The notes beneath the pieces are model-generated. The model saw nothing but the letters and a program-made list of their open reading frames with translations, searched no databases and was not told the origin of the DNA. Position numbers and translations under genes: made by a program. Positions 17,630-27,388 of a stretch of 64,000 bases of DNA are shown here, piece after piece. Location of the stretch: contig NZ_CP081844.1 of assembly GCF_019803445.1 (NCBI RefSeq), positions 570,501 to 634,500 of the forward strand. Direction: 5' to 3'. Each line of letters opens with the position of its first letter. Position 1 is the first letter of the stretch. The stretch is from Caenibius sp. WL (lineage in GTDB: Bacteria > Pseudomonadota > Alphaproteobacteria > Sphingomonadales > Sphingomonadaceae).

Positions 17630-19021
17630 ATGAGCGCAAACACGGCACAATCGGCATCGGCAGCCTACGATGGCCTGCGGGCCCTGTTCGGCGACCGGTT
17701 CAGCACCGCTGCGGCCGTGCGCGAACATCATGGCCGCGCGGAAACCTTCTTTCCCGCGATGCTGCCCGATGCGGTGATCTTCCCCCATTCGACGGAGGAA
17801 GTCGCCGCCGCCGTCAGGCATTGCGCGGCGCATGCCATCCCCATTGTTCCCTATGGTGTCGGCACTTCGCTCGAAGGCAATTTTCTTGCCGCGCAGGGCG
17901 GGGTGTGCGTCGATCTGTCGCAAATGCAGCGGCTGCTGCGGGTGAGCGAGGAAGATCTCGATTGTACCGTCGAAGCAGGTGTCACGCGCAAGCAGCTTAA
18001 CGAGGAACTGCGCCATACCGGGCTGTTCTTCCCCATCGATCCCGGCGCGGATGCGACGCTGGGCGGCATGGCGGCCACCCGCGCATCGGGCACCAATGCG
18101 GTGCGGTACGGCACGATGCGGCAGAACGTGCTGGGGCTGACGGTGGTGCTGCCCGATGGGCGGATCATCCGCACTGGCAGCCGCGCCCGCAAGTCCGCCG
18201 CCGGATATGATCTCAGCGGCCTGTTCATCGGCTCGGAAGGGACGCTCGGCATTATCACCGAAGTGACTCTGCGCCTCTATGGTCAGCCTGAAGCGATTTC
18301 TTCGGGGGTGTGCGAATTCGCCACTTTGCGCGGGGCGGTGGATACGGTGATCCAGACGATCCAGATGGGCATTCCCGTCGCCCGGATCGAACTGGTGGAC
18401 GAATTGCAAATTCGCGCGGTCAATCGCTATTCGAAAACCGATCTGGCCGAATGCCCGACCTTGTTCCTCGAATTCCACGGTACTCCGGCCGGGGTCGCTG
18501 AACAGTCGACCCAGTTCGGGGAGATCGCCGCGGCGCATGGCGGGGGCGGGTTCCGCTGGACCACCAATACGGAGGAACGCACCGCCCTGTGGGATGCGCG
18601 GCACAAGGCCTATTATGCCGATCTCGCGCTCAAACCGGGCGGCACGGCGCTTTCCACCGATGTCTGCGTGCCGATTTCCAGCCTGTGCGATTGCATCACG
18701 GAAACCCGCGCGGCGGTGGACGCAAGCGGGATTATCGGCCCCATCGTGGGCCATGTCGGGGATGGCAATTTTCATGTCGTGATGGTGTTCGATCCCGATT
18801 CGGCGGATGAAGTGGCGCGGGCCAAGGCGCTGTCCGAACGGATTGTCGAACTGGCGCTGGCCCATGGCGGCACATGTACCGGCGAACACGGCATCGGGAT
18901 CGGCAAGAAAGGTTATCTCATCGCGGAACATGGCGAAGATGCGGTGGATCTGATGCGGGCGATCAAGCGGGCGATCGATCCGGCAGGGATCATGAATCCC
19001 GGCAAGATCTTCGATCTCTGA
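17630..19021 (+). CDS. FAD-linked oxidase (D-lactate/glycolate dehydrogenase family)
   Basis: A 463-residue GlcD/Dld-type flavoprotein. The FAD-binding PP-loop is near residue 75 (PYGVGTSLEGNF), with DPGADATLGGMAATRASGTN and FIGSEGTLGIITE following. The C-terminal oxidase domain carries GHVGDGNFH and the substrate-site GEHGIGIGKKGYL. It oxidises a 2-hydroxy acid and passes electrons to a carrier or the quinone pool. The start at 17630 is 43 bases after the tRNA-Leu gene, so the two may be co-transcribed. Which hydroxy acid is used cannot be told. Confidence 0.9.
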   Translation: MSANTAQSASAAYDGLRALFGDRFSTAAAVREHHGRAETFFPAMLPDAVIFPHSTEEVAAAVRHCAAHAIPIVPYGVGTSLEGNFLAAQGGVCVDLSQMQRLLRVSEEDLDCTVEAGVTRKQLNEELRHTGLFFPIDPGADATLGGMAATRASGTNAVRYGTMRQNVLGLTVVLPDGRIIRTGSRARKSAAGYDLSGLFIGSEGTLGIITEVTLRLYGQPEAISSGVCEFATLRGAVDTVIQTIQMGIPVARIELVDELQIRAVNRYSKTDLAECPTLFLEFHGTPAGVAEQSTQFGEIAAAHGGGGFRWTTNTEERTALWDARHKAYYADLALKPGGTALSTDVCVPISSLCDCITETRAAVDASGIIGPIVGHVGDGNFHVVMVFDPDSADEVARAKALSERIVELALAHGGTCTGEHGIGIGKKGYLIAEHGEDAVDLMRAIKRAIDPAGIMNPGKIFDL

Positions 19022-19119
19022 CTGGAAGAGCGCAAGGCAGCGCCCTTTCGTACCGCCTGTCGAGCGTGGCTCCGGCAAAATAGCGCAAACTCGTCCCCGG
19101 CGGATTCCATGGGGGTGGT

Positions 19120-19134
19120 TTAGGGAGCTGTTAA
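19120..19134 (+). promoter_or_regulatory. CtrA-like site TTAG-N7-TTAA
   Basis: TTAG at 19120-19123 and TTAA at 19131-19134 are separated by exactly seven bases. This is one mismatch from the alphaproteobacterial CtrA consensus TTAA-N7-TTAA. It lies 75 bases before the PilZ gene. CtrA controls motility and signalling genes in many relatives, so the pairing makes sense but is unproven. Confidence 0.35.
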
Positions 19135-19208
19135 CCCCGCCAGAGCCATAAGCAGGGCTGGAATGGACGGCTCGCGGCAGCTCGGCGTCCGTATGACGGA
19201 GTAGCGAT

Positions 19209-19874
19209 GTGAGCGTGACAGGAGCGCCAGACAGCGGGGCCACCGCCGGCGAAAGGCTGGCGATGGACAGTCGCCGCGATCCGCGTTTCACGCTCCTGTT
19301 CCGGGCCGCGAAGCTGGTGGCGCCCAGCGGCGAATACCTGTGCATCCTGCGCGATGCCTCGGTCAGCGGCGTTCGTGCGCAATTGTTTCATGCCTTGCCG
19401 CCCCATCAACATTTCGTGCTGGAGATGCCCAACGGCGATCGCCATGCCATCGAAGCGGTGTGGGAACACGATGGCTATGCCGGGTTCCGGTTCGCCCAGC
19501 CGATCGATCTGGCGCGGCTGATCGGTGATTCGGGACCTTATCCCAAGCGCCCGGTGCGCCTCGCGGTCGATGTCCCGGTGACGGTTGCAGGCCTGGGCGA
19601 ACCAGCATCGGCGATGATCCGCAATTTTTCGCAGCATGGCATGCGGATTGATTGCACGGCGCGTTTCGCGATTGACCAGCGGGTGCGGATCGCTTCGGAA
19701 TTGCTGCCCGAACTTAACGGGCGCGTGCGCTGGCGCAAGGACAACGCCTATGGTCTGGTGCTCGACCGGACGTTCCGGTTCGAGGAGCTGGCCCAACTCG
19801 TCTGGGCGCTGCATACGATTGGCGGCGCGGAGGCCGAAGGCCGCCCCGCGCAGAACGGCGAACAGATCACCTGA
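19209..19874 (+). CDS. Tandem PilZ-domain protein, candidate c-di-GMP receptor
   Basis: A 221-residue soluble protein with two PilZ-like units. The first has the complete c-di-GMP signature: RxxxR at residues 22-26 and DxSxxG at 49-54 (DASVSG). The second has NxSxxG at 139-144 (NFSQHG), but lysine replaces the first arginine (K113...R117), so it may bind weakly or not at all. GTG 19209 is the open-frame start; an ATG at 19263 just before the RxxxR motif is an alternative. The downstream ABC exporter is convergent. A possible CtrA site lies upstream. Confidence 0.82.
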   Translation: MSVTGAPDSGATAGERLAMDSRRDPRFTLLFRAAKLVAPSGEYLCILRDASVSGVRAQLFHALPPHQHFVLEMPNGDRHAIEAVWEHDGYAGFRFAQPIDLARLIGDSGPYPKRPVRLAVDVPVTVAGLGEPASAMIRNFSQHGMRIDCTARFAIDQRVRIASELLPELNGRVRWRKDNAYGLVLDRTFRFEELAQLVWALHTIGGAEAEGRPAQNGEQIT

Positions 19875-19889
19875 TTTTCGCCCGGATGC

Positions 19890-21110
19890 TCAGGGCCCGG
19901 AGGGGCGTGCCCGCCAGCGGGCCAGCGCGGCCCACGGCCTGACGCGCGACCCACCCGATTTCATCACCCGGCGGCGGAACAGCGTGGCCCCGCCGCGGAC
20001 AAGCATCGCCACGACCAGCATCTGCCACACCAGCGCCAGCACATGCGGCCACACATGCGGATCGCGCGCGGCCCGGGCGATCATGGCGAAAGGCGAACTG
20101 AACGGGAAAACCATGGCCGCCAGTTCCGCCCAGCCGCCCGGCTGGGACAGCGCATAAGTGGCGAAGAAGAACACCATGAGCTGCATCATGGTGACGGGCA
20201 TGGAAAGCGTCTGCACATCGCGCACCGTGCTGGCGAGAGCGCCCACGGTGAGGAAAATCGAGCCGAGCAGCAGGTAGGCCATGGCGAAATAGGCGGTTCC
20301 CAGCGCAAAGAACAGTGGCCAGCCCACCGCGGGCCCCGGCAGAATGAGCAGAGCCTTGCCCGCCAGTACGGCCAGACCCAGCCCGGCGGCGCCCCAGATT
20401 GCAATGGCGACCAGCGACACCGCCAGCATGGCGAACAGCTTGCCCAGGAATACCGCGTCTATCGGGATGGCGGCGGCGAGAATCTCGATGATCTTGTTGC
20501 TCTTTTCCTCCACCAGATTGGACAGAACCATGCCCGCCAGCAGCATGGTGAGCATGAACATCAGCGTTTGCGCCGCCTGTGCCGTGCGAATGCGGCCGTT
20601 GGCTTCACGGGCCGTGCTGGTGCTGACCGAGGTCAGCGCAACCGCAGGGAACAGGGGCTTGCCGTTATGTGCGGCCTGCGCGGCGATGATCGCCACAGGC
20701 CCTTTCCAGTCTTCGATGGCTTCTGCCGGTCCGGTCAGCACCGGGGCTTGCACCGTTCCGCTGACGATGGCTGTCCAGCGTGTGCCGGGGCGCGCCAGTT
20801 CCGCCTGCGGATCGCGCACCGGGCGGTCGAGCGGGACGATGGTGGGCAGGATGCTGCCCAGCCGGGGCACGACCGCTTCATGCGCGGCGATAAAGGCCTC
20901 GCGGTCGGGCGATGCCATGGCGATGGCGATCACCGGACGCCCGGTTTCGGCCAGACTGCCGCCGAGAGCCCCGGCCGTGGCGATCACCGCCACCGGGAAC
21001 AGTGGGCCGAGCAGAAAGAAGAAGAATGCGCGGCTGAACAGCACCGCCACGAAATCGCGCCGGGCGATGACCAGTGCAGCCTGAAACAATGACAGACGGG
21101 CGGCGGTCAC
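19890..21110 (-). CDS. ABC-2 type permease, NatB-like
   Basis: A 406-residue membrane protein of the ABC2_membrane_3 type: one N-terminal helix, a large extracytoplasmic domain, then about five to six hydrophobic segments. NLVEEKSNKIIEIL near the domain boundary is a hallmark of NatB-like permeases. Start GTG 21110 overlaps the stop of the ATP-binding gene (GTGA), so subunits are coupled. The exported substrate is unknown; sodium, drugs and lipids are all used by relatives. The frame extends well upstream inside the ATPase gene without homology. Confidence 0.88.
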   Translation of the reverse strand: MTAARLSLFQAALVIARRDFVAVLFSRAFFFFLLGPLFPVAVIATAGALGGSLAETGRPVIAIAMASPDREAFIAAHEAVVPRLGSILPTIVPLDRPVRDPQAELARPGTRWTAIVSGTVQAPVLTGPAEAIEDWKGPVAIIAAQAAHNGKPLFPAVALTSVSTSTAREANGRIRTAQAAQTLMFMLTMLLAGMVLSNLVEEKSNKIIEILAAAIPIDAVFLGKLFAMLAVSLVAIAIWGAAGLGLAVLAGKALLILPGPAVGWPLFFALGTAYFAMAYLLLGSIFLTVGALASTVRDVQTLSMPVTMMQLMVFFFATYALSQPGGWAELAAMVFPFSSPFAMIARAARDPHVWPHVLALVWQMLVVAMLVRGGATLFRRRVMKSGGSRVRPWAALARWRARPSGP

Positions 21111-22105
21111 GAAGAGATATCCTCTGCCTGTTCGCTGTCGAGCGCGCGAGCGGCGGCCTCCCCCGCGATGGCGACGAAGGCATCGTGCAGGCCCGCCCGC
21201 TCGATCGAGAGCGAAAGAATGCCCGCCTCGCTCGCGATAAGCTGGCGCAGCAGCGGTTCGATCCCATCGGGGGGCAGGGCGAAATGCCACACGGTGCTGC
21301 CCCCCGGTGCCACTTCCTGCTGCGCCCCCTGGGGAAGGGCTTGCCGCCACGGGCCATCGGGCACGCGCGTTTCCAGCCGCACTTGCGGCGGAATGCGGTC
21401 GCGCGCGACATCGACGGCCCCGGCGAAAGGCACTTTGCCCCCGGCGATGATGGCGATCCGTTCGCACAGCCGTTCGGCATGGGCGATGACATGCGTGGAA
21501 AAGATCACTGTGGTGCCGTCTTCGGCCAGCGTGCGTATCATCCGCTCCAGCTTGCCCTGATTGAGCGCGTCGAGACCCGAAAACGGTTCGTCGAACACCA
21601 CCAGCCGGGGCCGATGCACCAGCGACCCCAGCAATTGCACGGTTTGCGCCATGCCCTTGGACAGGTGGCGGATCTGCTTGTCGGCCGCATGGCCCAGACC
21701 GTGGCGATCCAGCAATTCGTGGCCGCGCCTGCGCCCTTCCTTCAGCGGCAGCCCGCGCAGCGCGCCCATGAAAGCGATCGCTTCCACCGCTTTCATCGTT
21801 GGATACAGCCCGCGTTCTTCCGGCAGATACCCGATCAGCCGGGCGATTTCATGTGGCCGGTCATGGCCGAACAAGCGCCGCACCCCGGCATCCGGATCGA
21901 TAATCCCCAGCAGCATTCGCAGTGTCGTGGTCTTGCCCGCGCCGTTTGGGCCGAGAATACCGTAGATCGCGCCTTCGGGCACCGAAATGTCGATCCCGTC
22001 GACCGCCAGCGTCTCGCCGAAGCGCTTGACCAGTCCGCGCGCCTCTATTGCCAGGGGGGCTTGCGTATTGCCGCGGGAAACCTGTTCGCCTAGCTCCATC
22101 TTCAT
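21107..22105 (-). CDS. ABC transporter ATP-binding protein, NatA-like
   Basis: A 332-residue ATPase. Walker A GPNGAGKTT is at residues 52-60, then YLPEERGLYP, signature LSKGM in place of LSGGQ (usual for NatA-type exporters), Walker B LVVFDEP with the D-loop SGLD, and the H-loop STHV. A C-terminal ~100-residue domain follows, as in DUF4162-bearing exporters. It energises the overlapping permease gene. It is divergent from queG with only 44 bases between. A second ATG two codons in could also start it. Confidence 0.93.
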   Translation of the reverse strand: MKMELGEQVSRGNTQAPLAIEARGLVKRFGETLAVDGIDISVPEGAIYGILGPNGAGKTTTLRMLLGIIDPDAGVRRLFGHDRPHEIARLIGYLPEERGLYPTMKAVEAIAFMGALRGLPLKEGRRRGHELLDRHGLGHAADKQIRHLSKGMAQTVQLLGSLVHRPRLVVFDEPFSGLDALNQGKLERMIRTLAEDGTTVIFSTHVIAHAERLCERIAIIAGGKVPFAGAVDVARDRIPPQVRLETRVPDGPWRQALPQGAQQEVAPGGSTVWHFALPPDGIEPLLRQLIASEAGILSLSIERAGLHDAFVAIAGEAAARALDSEQAEDISS

Positions 22106-22149
22106 GCTTGTCCCATATCGCCGGGGAATGAAAAGAGGGCATAGGAAGT

Positions 22150-23226
22150 TTGGTTAACACTGCGGCCATTGCCGACCTCAAGCGCCGTTTCATCGCCGAG
22201 GCGGAGCGGGAAGGGTTCGTTGCCGTCGGCTTCGCTCCGGCGGTGGACGATCCCGTGCGCGGGGAACGGCTCGATGCGTGGCTGGCGGCGGGTTTCCATG
22301 GCGAAATGGCATGGATGGCGGACCGTGCCGATGTGCGGCGCGGCCCCGAAGCGATGTGGCCCGAAGCGCGCAGCGTGATCGCGCTGGGCATGAGCTATGC
22401 CCCGGCGAGCGATCCGATGGCTCTGGCCGCCGCGCCGGACCGGGCGCGCATTTCGGTTTATGCGCAGGGGGCCGATTATCACGATGTGATGAAGAAGGCG
22501 CTCAAGCGGCTGGCGCGCTGGCTGGTGGCCGAAGGGGTGAAAGCCGGGCTGGGTGAGGCTCGGCTAAAGCTGTTCGTCGACACCGCGCCGGTGATGGAAA
22601 AGCCGTTGGCCGCACAGGCCGGGCTGGGCTGGCAGGGCAAGCACACCAATCTGGTCAGCCGCACGCACGGGAGCTGGCTGTTCCTGGGGGCGATTTACAG
22701 CGAAATCCCCTTTCCGCCCGACGCGCCGCATACCGATCGCTGCGGTTCGTGCGACGCCTGCCAGCAGGCCTGCCCGACGGAGGCTTTCGTGGGGCCCTAC
22801 CGGCTCGATGCGCGGCGCTGCATCAGCTATCTGACTATCGAACTGAAAGGACCGATTCCGGAGGAGTTCCGCAAGGCGATCGGCAACCATATTTATGGCT
22901 GCGACGATTGTCTGGCGGCCTGCCCATGGAACAAGTTCGCCGCCAGCGCGGCGCGCAACCGGGCATTCCTGCCGCGTGCCGAACTGGTGGCCCCACGCCT
23001 AGCCGAATTGCTGGCGCTGGACGACGCGGGGTTCCGCGCGCTGTTTTCCGGATCCCCGATCAAGCGGATCGGGCGCGACCGGTTCGTGCGCAACTGCCTG
23101 ATCGCGGCGGGTAACAGCGGCGATCAGGCGCTGAGCGCACCGGTGCGCGCCTTGCTGGACGATGCAGACCCGGTGGTGGCCGAAGCCGCCCGCTGGGCGC
23201 TGGATCAGCTTACACCATGTCCTTGA
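22150..23226 (+). CDS. queG: Epoxyqueuosine reductase
   Basis: A 358-residue iron-sulfur and cobalamin enzyme that reduces epoxyqueuosine to queuosine in the wobble position of tRNAs. Two [4Fe-4S] motifs are clear: [12 protein letters not shown] and [10 protein letters not shown]. The preceding [12 protein letters not shown] is characteristic, and a HEAT-like C-terminus (ARWALDQL) is present. The start is a TTG at 22150, with AGGAAG immediately upstream and tightly spaced. No ATG is available before the conserved FVAVGFAPA. The last 17 bases overlap the convergent reductase gene. Confidence 0.95.
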   Translation: MVNTAAIADLKRRFIAEAEREGFVAVGFAPAVDDPVRGERLDAWLAAGFHGEMAWMADRADVRRGPEAMWPEARSVIALGMSYAPASDPMALAAAPDRARISVYAQGADYHDVMKKALKRLARWLVAEGVKAGLGEARLKLFVDTAPVMEKPLAAQAGLGWQGKHTNLVSRTHGSWLFLGAIYSEIPFPPDAPHTDRCGSCDACQQACPTEAFVGPYRLDARRCISYLTIELKGPIPEEFRKAIGNHIYGCDDCLAACPWNKFAASAARNRAFLPRAELVAPRLAELLALDDAGFRALFSGSPIKRIGRDRFVRNCLIAAGNSGDQALSAPVRALLDDADPVVAEAARWALDQLTPCP

Positions 23227-24436
23227 GCGGAGTGGCCGCATCGGCCAGCAGATCGGGGGCGATGGCCGCGCCCGCTTCCACCAGCTTGCGGCCCTGGACG
23301 TAGTCCTTCATCGCGTTGACGCAATCGAGAGCGATGATCTTGCCGCCTTTAAGATAGACGACCGAGAAACTGCGGGTGGCCGGATCGCCGCGCAGCACCG
23401 TCTGGTCATGCCCGATGGACAGGCCCGCCGTCTGCAGCTTGAGATCGAACTGGTTGGACCAGAACCACGGCAGCGCGTGATAAGGTTGCGCATCGCCCAT
23501 GATATGCTTGGCCGCGGTGTTGGCCATGTCATTGGCGTTCTGGACCGATTCGAGGCGGATCACCGCGTTGCCCGCAAAAGCGTTGGCATGGGCCGCGCAG
23601 TCGCCGATGGCATAGATATCGGGCAGGGACGTGCGGCAGAATTCGTCCACATCCACGCCGTTGGCGCCCGCCGCGCCCGCCGTGATCAGTGGGGCGACAG
23701 CCGGAACGATGCCGATGCCCACCACCACCATGTCGGCCGGGATGACTTCGCCGCTGGCGAGCCTGGCCCCGGTAACACGGCCATCCTTGCCTTCGAGGCT
23801 GTCCAGCGCGACTTCGAGCCGCAGGTCGACGCCCTTGGCGAGGTGTTCGTTCTGGTAGAATTCGGACAGTTGTTCGCCCGCCACGCGCGCCAGCACGCGC
23901 GGCAGCGCCTCGAGCAGAGTGACATGGCAGCCCAGCTTGGTCAGCACGGCGGCCGCTTCCAGGCCGATATAGCCGCCACCGATGACGACGATGTTCTTCG
24001 CGCCGCCATCCAGTTCGGCCATCATGCGATCGACATCGGCGCGGTCGCGCACCCCGTGGACCCCGGCCAGATCGCCGCCCGGCAGCGGCAATCGGCGCGG
24101 ATCGCCGCCTGCGGCCCAGATCAGCTTGCCGTATTCGACGGTGCCGCCATCGGCCAGCGTCAGCGTGTGCGCGGCGGGATCGACCGCGGTGACCGTTGCG
24201 CCGAGGCGCAAATCCACACCCTTGTCCGCCCAGAACTGCGGCGGGCGGATGTAGATGCGTTCGAATTCCTTGTCGCGGGCGAGATATTCCTTGGACAGGG
24301 GCGGGCGTTCATAAGGCGGCTCGCTGTCGCGCCCGATCATCAGAATCGAGCCTTCGAATTTGTTCTGCCTGAGCGCGATGGCGGCCTGTGCCCCGCCATG
24401 ACCCGCGCCAACGATCACGATATCTGCCTTGTCCAT
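23210..24436 (-). CDS. FAD-dependent NAD(P)H:ferredoxin/rubredoxin reductase
   Basis: A 408-residue two-dinucleotide-fold flavoprotein. The FAD motif GAGHGG starts at residue 10. The NAD-binding [19 protein letters not shown] is central. YAIGDCAAH near residue 280 binds the flavin. The C-terminal QGRKLVEAG and the RSFSVVYL stretch match the reductase components of cytochrome P450 and dioxygenase systems. No ferredoxin, P450 or oxygenase gene lies in the window, so its partner is elsewhere. ATG 24436 is preferred to an upstream TTG (24499). Confidence 0.9.
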   Translation of the reverse strand: MDKADIVIVGAGHGGAQAAIALRQNKFEGSILMIGRDSEPPYERPPLSKEYLARDKEFERIYIRPPQFWADKGVDLRLGATVTAVDPAAHTLTLADGGTVEYGKLIWAAGGDPRRLPLPGGDLAGVHGVRDRADVDRMMAELDGGAKNIVVIGGGYIGLEAAAVLTKLGCHVTLLEALPRVLARVAGEQLSEFYQNEHLAKGVDLRLEVALDSLEGKDGRVTGARLASGEVIPADMVVVGIGIVPAVAPLITAGAAGANGVDVDEFCRTSLPDIYAIGDCAAHANAFAGNAVIRLESVQNANDMANTAAKHIMGDAQPYHALPWFWSNQFDLKLQTAGLSIGHDQTVLRGDPATRSFSVVYLKGGKIIALDCVNAMKDYVQGRKLVEAGAAIAPDLLADAATPLKDMV

Positions 24437-24499
24437 GGCAGGTGAGTTGGCGGAAATGGCCGCGCCGTCAAGCCCCGATGCAGCGTGTGTCCCGATCAA

Positions 24500-25486
24500 T
24501 CAGGCGGAAAGTGCATCCCAGGTCAATTTTATCCCATGCCGGCGGGCGGCGGGATCGAACGTGGCGCCCGAAATGATCAGTTCGTCCACCTGCGTCCGGT
24601 CGAGGAAACGGCCCACCGCCGCGCGCACGGTGGCCGGGCTGCCCACGGCCGCGGCCTGCCCGACATGGGCCAGCATTGCCTGTGCCTGCATCGGCAGGCT
24701 TTCGCGGTAATCGGGGATCGGCGGCAGGATCTTGCCCGGCTGGCCGGTGCGCAGGGCGACATACATCTGTTCCTGCGAACTGGCCAGAATCTGCGCCTCG
24801 CGGTCGGTTTCGGCGGTGAACACGGTCATTCCCGCCATGACATGCGGCTTGTCCCACCGTTCGGACGGCTGGAACCGTTCGCGATAGAGCGTCAGCGCTG
24901 CATCGAGATGATCCGGCGCGAAATGGCTGGCGAAGGCATAGGGCATGCCCAGTTGCGCGGCGAGTTGTGCGCCGTAGAGGCTGGAGCCGAGCATCCACAT
25001 CTCGATCCCGCTGGCCCCCCAGCCCGGATTGGGCTTGAGCGCAACTTCTGCCTGCCCATCGAAATAGATGCGCAGGTCCATCACGTCTTGCGGGAAATAT
25101 TCGGCCGCCTGCCCGATGTTCTTGCGCATGGCGTTGGCGATTCGCCCGTCCGCCCCGGGCGCGCGGCCCAGGCCGAGATCGATTCGCCCGGGAAACAGCG
25201 CATCCAGCGTGCCGAACTGTTCGGCGATCACGAACGGATTGTGATTGGGCAGCATGATCCCGCCCGAACCGATGCGGATGGTCGTGGTGGCATGGCCGAT
25301 ATGCGCCAGCACGACCGAGGTCGCCGCCCCGCCGATCCCATCCATCGCGTGATGTTCGGCGATCCAGAACCGGGCATAGCCCGCATCTTCCGCCGCTTTT
25401 GCCAGTTCGGCGCTGGCCAGCATCGCATCGCGCGGCGTGCTGCCTTCGCTGACCGGCACGGTGTCGAGTACGGAAATGGGGATCAT
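24500..25486 (-). CDS. Luciferase-like (LLM-class) flavin monooxygenase
   Basis: A 328-residue TIM-barrel protein of the bacterial luciferase superfamily. Features are FWIAEHHAM near residue 42, GSGGIMLPNHNPFVIAEQFGTLDALFPG, and DLGLGRAPGAD, as in the YhbW/MsnO8 group that uses FMNH2 or F420. It oxidises an unknown organic substrate. Its start overlaps the TPR gene stop (ATGA, 25483-25486), making it the third gene of a coupled operon with a hydrolase. The three together suggest a small catabolic or maintenance unit. That is inference. Confidence 0.9.
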   Translation of the reverse strand: MIPISVLDTVPVSEGSTPRDAMLASAELAKAAEDAGYARFWIAEHHAMDGIGGAATSVVLAHIGHATTTIRIGSGGIMLPNHNPFVIAEQFGTLDALFPGRIDLGLGRAPGADGRIANAMRKNIGQAAEYFPQDVMDLRIYFDGQAEVALKPNPGWGASGIEMWMLGSSLYGAQLAAQLGMPYAFASHFAPDHLDAALTLYRERFQPSERWDKPHVMAGMTVFTAETDREAQILASSQEQMYVALRTGQPGKILPPIPDYRESLPMQAQAMLAHVGQAAAVGSPATVRAAVGRFLDRTQVDELIISGATFDPAARRHGIKLTWDALSA

Positions 25487-26337
25487 GGCGTGTCCAGTTG
25501 GGCGATATAGGATTGGGCGGTCTGCGCTTCGGGGCTGGATGGATCGGCATCGATCACCGATTTCCAGCTTTTGCGCGCAGCCTGTTCGTTGCCGGACAGC
25601 ATGGCGATCACGCCCGCTTCCAGCCCGATTTCGAGATCGACCGGGCGCAGTTCGGCGGCCTTTTCGATGTAGCCTTGCGCCGCGGGCAGGCGGTTTTCGC
25701 GCCGGGCGAGCGTGGCCGACAACAGCCAGGCTTCGGCATTGTTGGGCACATTCTTGCGCGCGATGGCCAGCGCTTCGCCGGTTTCCGGCAGGCGGCCGAG
25801 ATTGGCCAGTGCGCGGGCCCGATCCACTTCGATTCCGCCGGTCAGCGTGGCATCGCCCGCGCTGGCGGCATCGGCGCGCGCCAGATCGAGCGCGGTCAGC
25901 GCGGCGTCGTAGCGTTCGTCGACCATGGCGGCGTTACCCGCCATTGCCGCAAGGCGCGCCCGTTGCAGGGTTTCGCCGGGCGCCAGCGCTTCGCGGGCCT
26001 GGAGGAAAGCATATTCCGCTTCGTCCCAACTGCCGGACTGCCCCAGCGCCGCGCCGAGGCACTGATAGGGAAATGCCTTGGCCGCGCCCTTGCTGGCAGA
26101 AAGCCAGTCGCCCGCCTGCTTGATCGCTTCGGCAGGCTTGGTCTGTGCCAGATGGAGGCAGGTCTGCAATTCGTCGGGCGTGCCGGGTGGCATCGCGGCG
26201 GGCGGCGTTTCCGCCGGTTGTTTTTTCGGCTGGCGGGCAACCGGGCGGTCCGAAGGCGGCAGGCCGGAGACATCGGGCGGAGTCAGCGCCACGGGGCTGG
26301 CATGGACGAACAGGGGGAGAAGCAGGGAGGCGATCAT
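25483..26337 (-). CDS. TPR-repeat protein
   Basis: A 284-residue protein with a short hydrophobic N-terminus (MIASLLLPLFVHA) that may be a signal peptide. A Pro-rich linker follows, and then helical tetratricopeptide-like repeats (for example NAEAWLLSATLARRENRLPAAQGYIEKA). It probably scaffolds protein contacts in the periplasm or at the membrane. ATG 26337 overlaps the hydrolase stop by four bases, and its own stop overlaps the monooxygenase start. No specific family is recognised. Confidence 0.8.
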   Translation of the reverse strand: MIASLLLPLFVHASPVALTPPDVSGLPPSDRPVARQPKKQPAETPPAAMPPGTPDELQTCLHLAQTKPAEAIKQAGDWLSASKGAAKAFPYQCLGAALGQSGSWDEAEYAFLQAREALAPGETLQRARLAAMAGNAAMVDERYDAALTALDLARADAASAGDATLTGGIEVDRARALANLGRLPETGEALAIARKNVPNNAEAWLLSATLARRENRLPAAQGYIEKAAELRPVDLEIGLEAGVIAMLSGNEQAARKSWKSVIDADPSSPEAQTAQSYIAQLDTP

Positions 26338-27086
26338 GGGTGGGGCATTCCGGGCAGGGCCGCGACAGTCCGCAGGATCAGGTCGATATCGGAATCGCGG
26401 GAAAAGCGGTGTTCGCCATCCTTGACCAGCACGACCTGCACATCGGGTGAACGCAATGCGCTTGCCGTGCGCAGGGCGATTTCCCACGGCACATCGCCAT
26501 CGCACTGGCCATGGAGCAGCCGCACCGGGCATGCAACCGGGATAGCGGTGTCCAACTGGCGCAGGCGTTGCCCATCCTGCCAGAATCCGGGGTGTGTTGG
26601 CGTGGGATCGGGACCGTAGGGATTGTCTTCATAGACGGTTTGTCCGGCGGCAAGCCGCGCCTTGTCCGCCTCGCTGGTGCCCCATTCGGTGAAATCGGGT
26701 GCGGCGGCGATGCCGACAAGGCCCGCCAGCCGCCCACCCAGTTCGCGCCCGACCAGCAGCATTAGCCACCCGCCCATGGAGGAGCCGACCAGGACCACCG
26801 GCGCCGTATTGCCAAGGGTAAGCGCGATCAGCGCCAGCACTTCGCCGCGCCAGCGCGAAAGCGTGCCGTCGGCGAAATCGCCGCTGCTTTCACCGCAGCC
26901 CGAATAGTCGAGCAGCAGGCAGGCCTGCCCGCGCTCGCGCGCCCAGTCGAACAGCGCGGTCGCCTTGCCGCCTGCCATGTCGGACATGTAGCCGGGCAGG
27001 AACACCAGCGCCGGGCCGCTGCCCGGGGTGAAGCGATAGGCGAGGCGGCACCCGTCTGGCAGGGCATGAAATTGCGTGTCGGTCAT
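26334..27086 (-). CDS. Alpha/beta hydrolase
   Basis: A 250-residue serine hydrolase. The nucleophile elbow GSSMGG sits near residues 101-106, the early strand VFLPGYMSDMAG near 29-40, and a late DGEHRF supplies the histidine. The arrangement resembles ABHD10/BEM46-type carboxylesterases or acyl-protein thioesterases. No signal peptide is seen. It is first in a three-gene coupled operon and diverges from thrS. Substrate unknown. Confidence 0.88.
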   Translation of the reverse strand: MTDTQFHALPDGCRLAYRFTPGSGPALVFLPGYMSDMAGGKATALFDWARERGQACLLLDYSGCGESSGDFADGTLSRWRGEVLALIALTLGNTAPVVLVGSSMGGWLMLLVGRELGGRLAGLVGIAAAPDFTEWGTSEADKARLAAGQTVYEDNPYGPDPTPTHPGFWQDGQRLRQLDTAIPVACPVRLLHGQCDGDVPWEIALRTASALRSPDVQVVLVKDGEHRFSRDSDIDLILRTVAALPGMPHP

Positions 27087-27388
27087 TGTCTGCCATCATG
27101 GGGATGGCCCGCGCGGCAGGCAAGGCCCACCCTCTCAGGCCGTGCGTGACTCCGCCCTTTGCGCCTGCTAGAGCGCCGTGCATGGCGCATAGACGCGATA
27201 CAGGCGGCACGACGACTACCTCCACTCTGTGGGGGCGGTTGCGCGCGGCCTGAGCAGCGCGGCGGCCGCCCCGGTCCGGGCGGCAAAGCGTCGGCTTCCC
27301 GAATCGGCTTCCTTCCGGCGACGCGAACTCTTCCGGTGCGCGGCGGCTTGTGCCATGGCGCGCCACACAGCGAATTGAGACGAGTGCG
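27087..27388. promoter_or_regulatory. 302-base spacer before thrS with promoter-like and hairpin elements
   Basis: No convincing gene is present in this divergent spacer. A GTGACT (27146-27151) and TAGAGC (27169-27174) pair with 17-base spacing would give thrS a leader of roughly 210 bases. Within that leader GCCGCCC (27265-27271) pairs with GGGCGGC (27278-27284). A leader of this length could carry translational control, as thrS leaders do in enteric bacteria, but no tRNA-like mimic was recognised. Confidence 0.3.

Noticed and set aside
17270-19345. 691-codon minus-strand frame over the tRNA and oxidase genes
   Set aside because: It runs across a tRNA gene and is antisense to a well-supported flavoprotein.
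23162-24445. 427-codon plus-strand frame opposite the FAD reductase
   Set aside because: Antisense shadow; the reductase on the other strand shows both dinucleotide-binding motifs.
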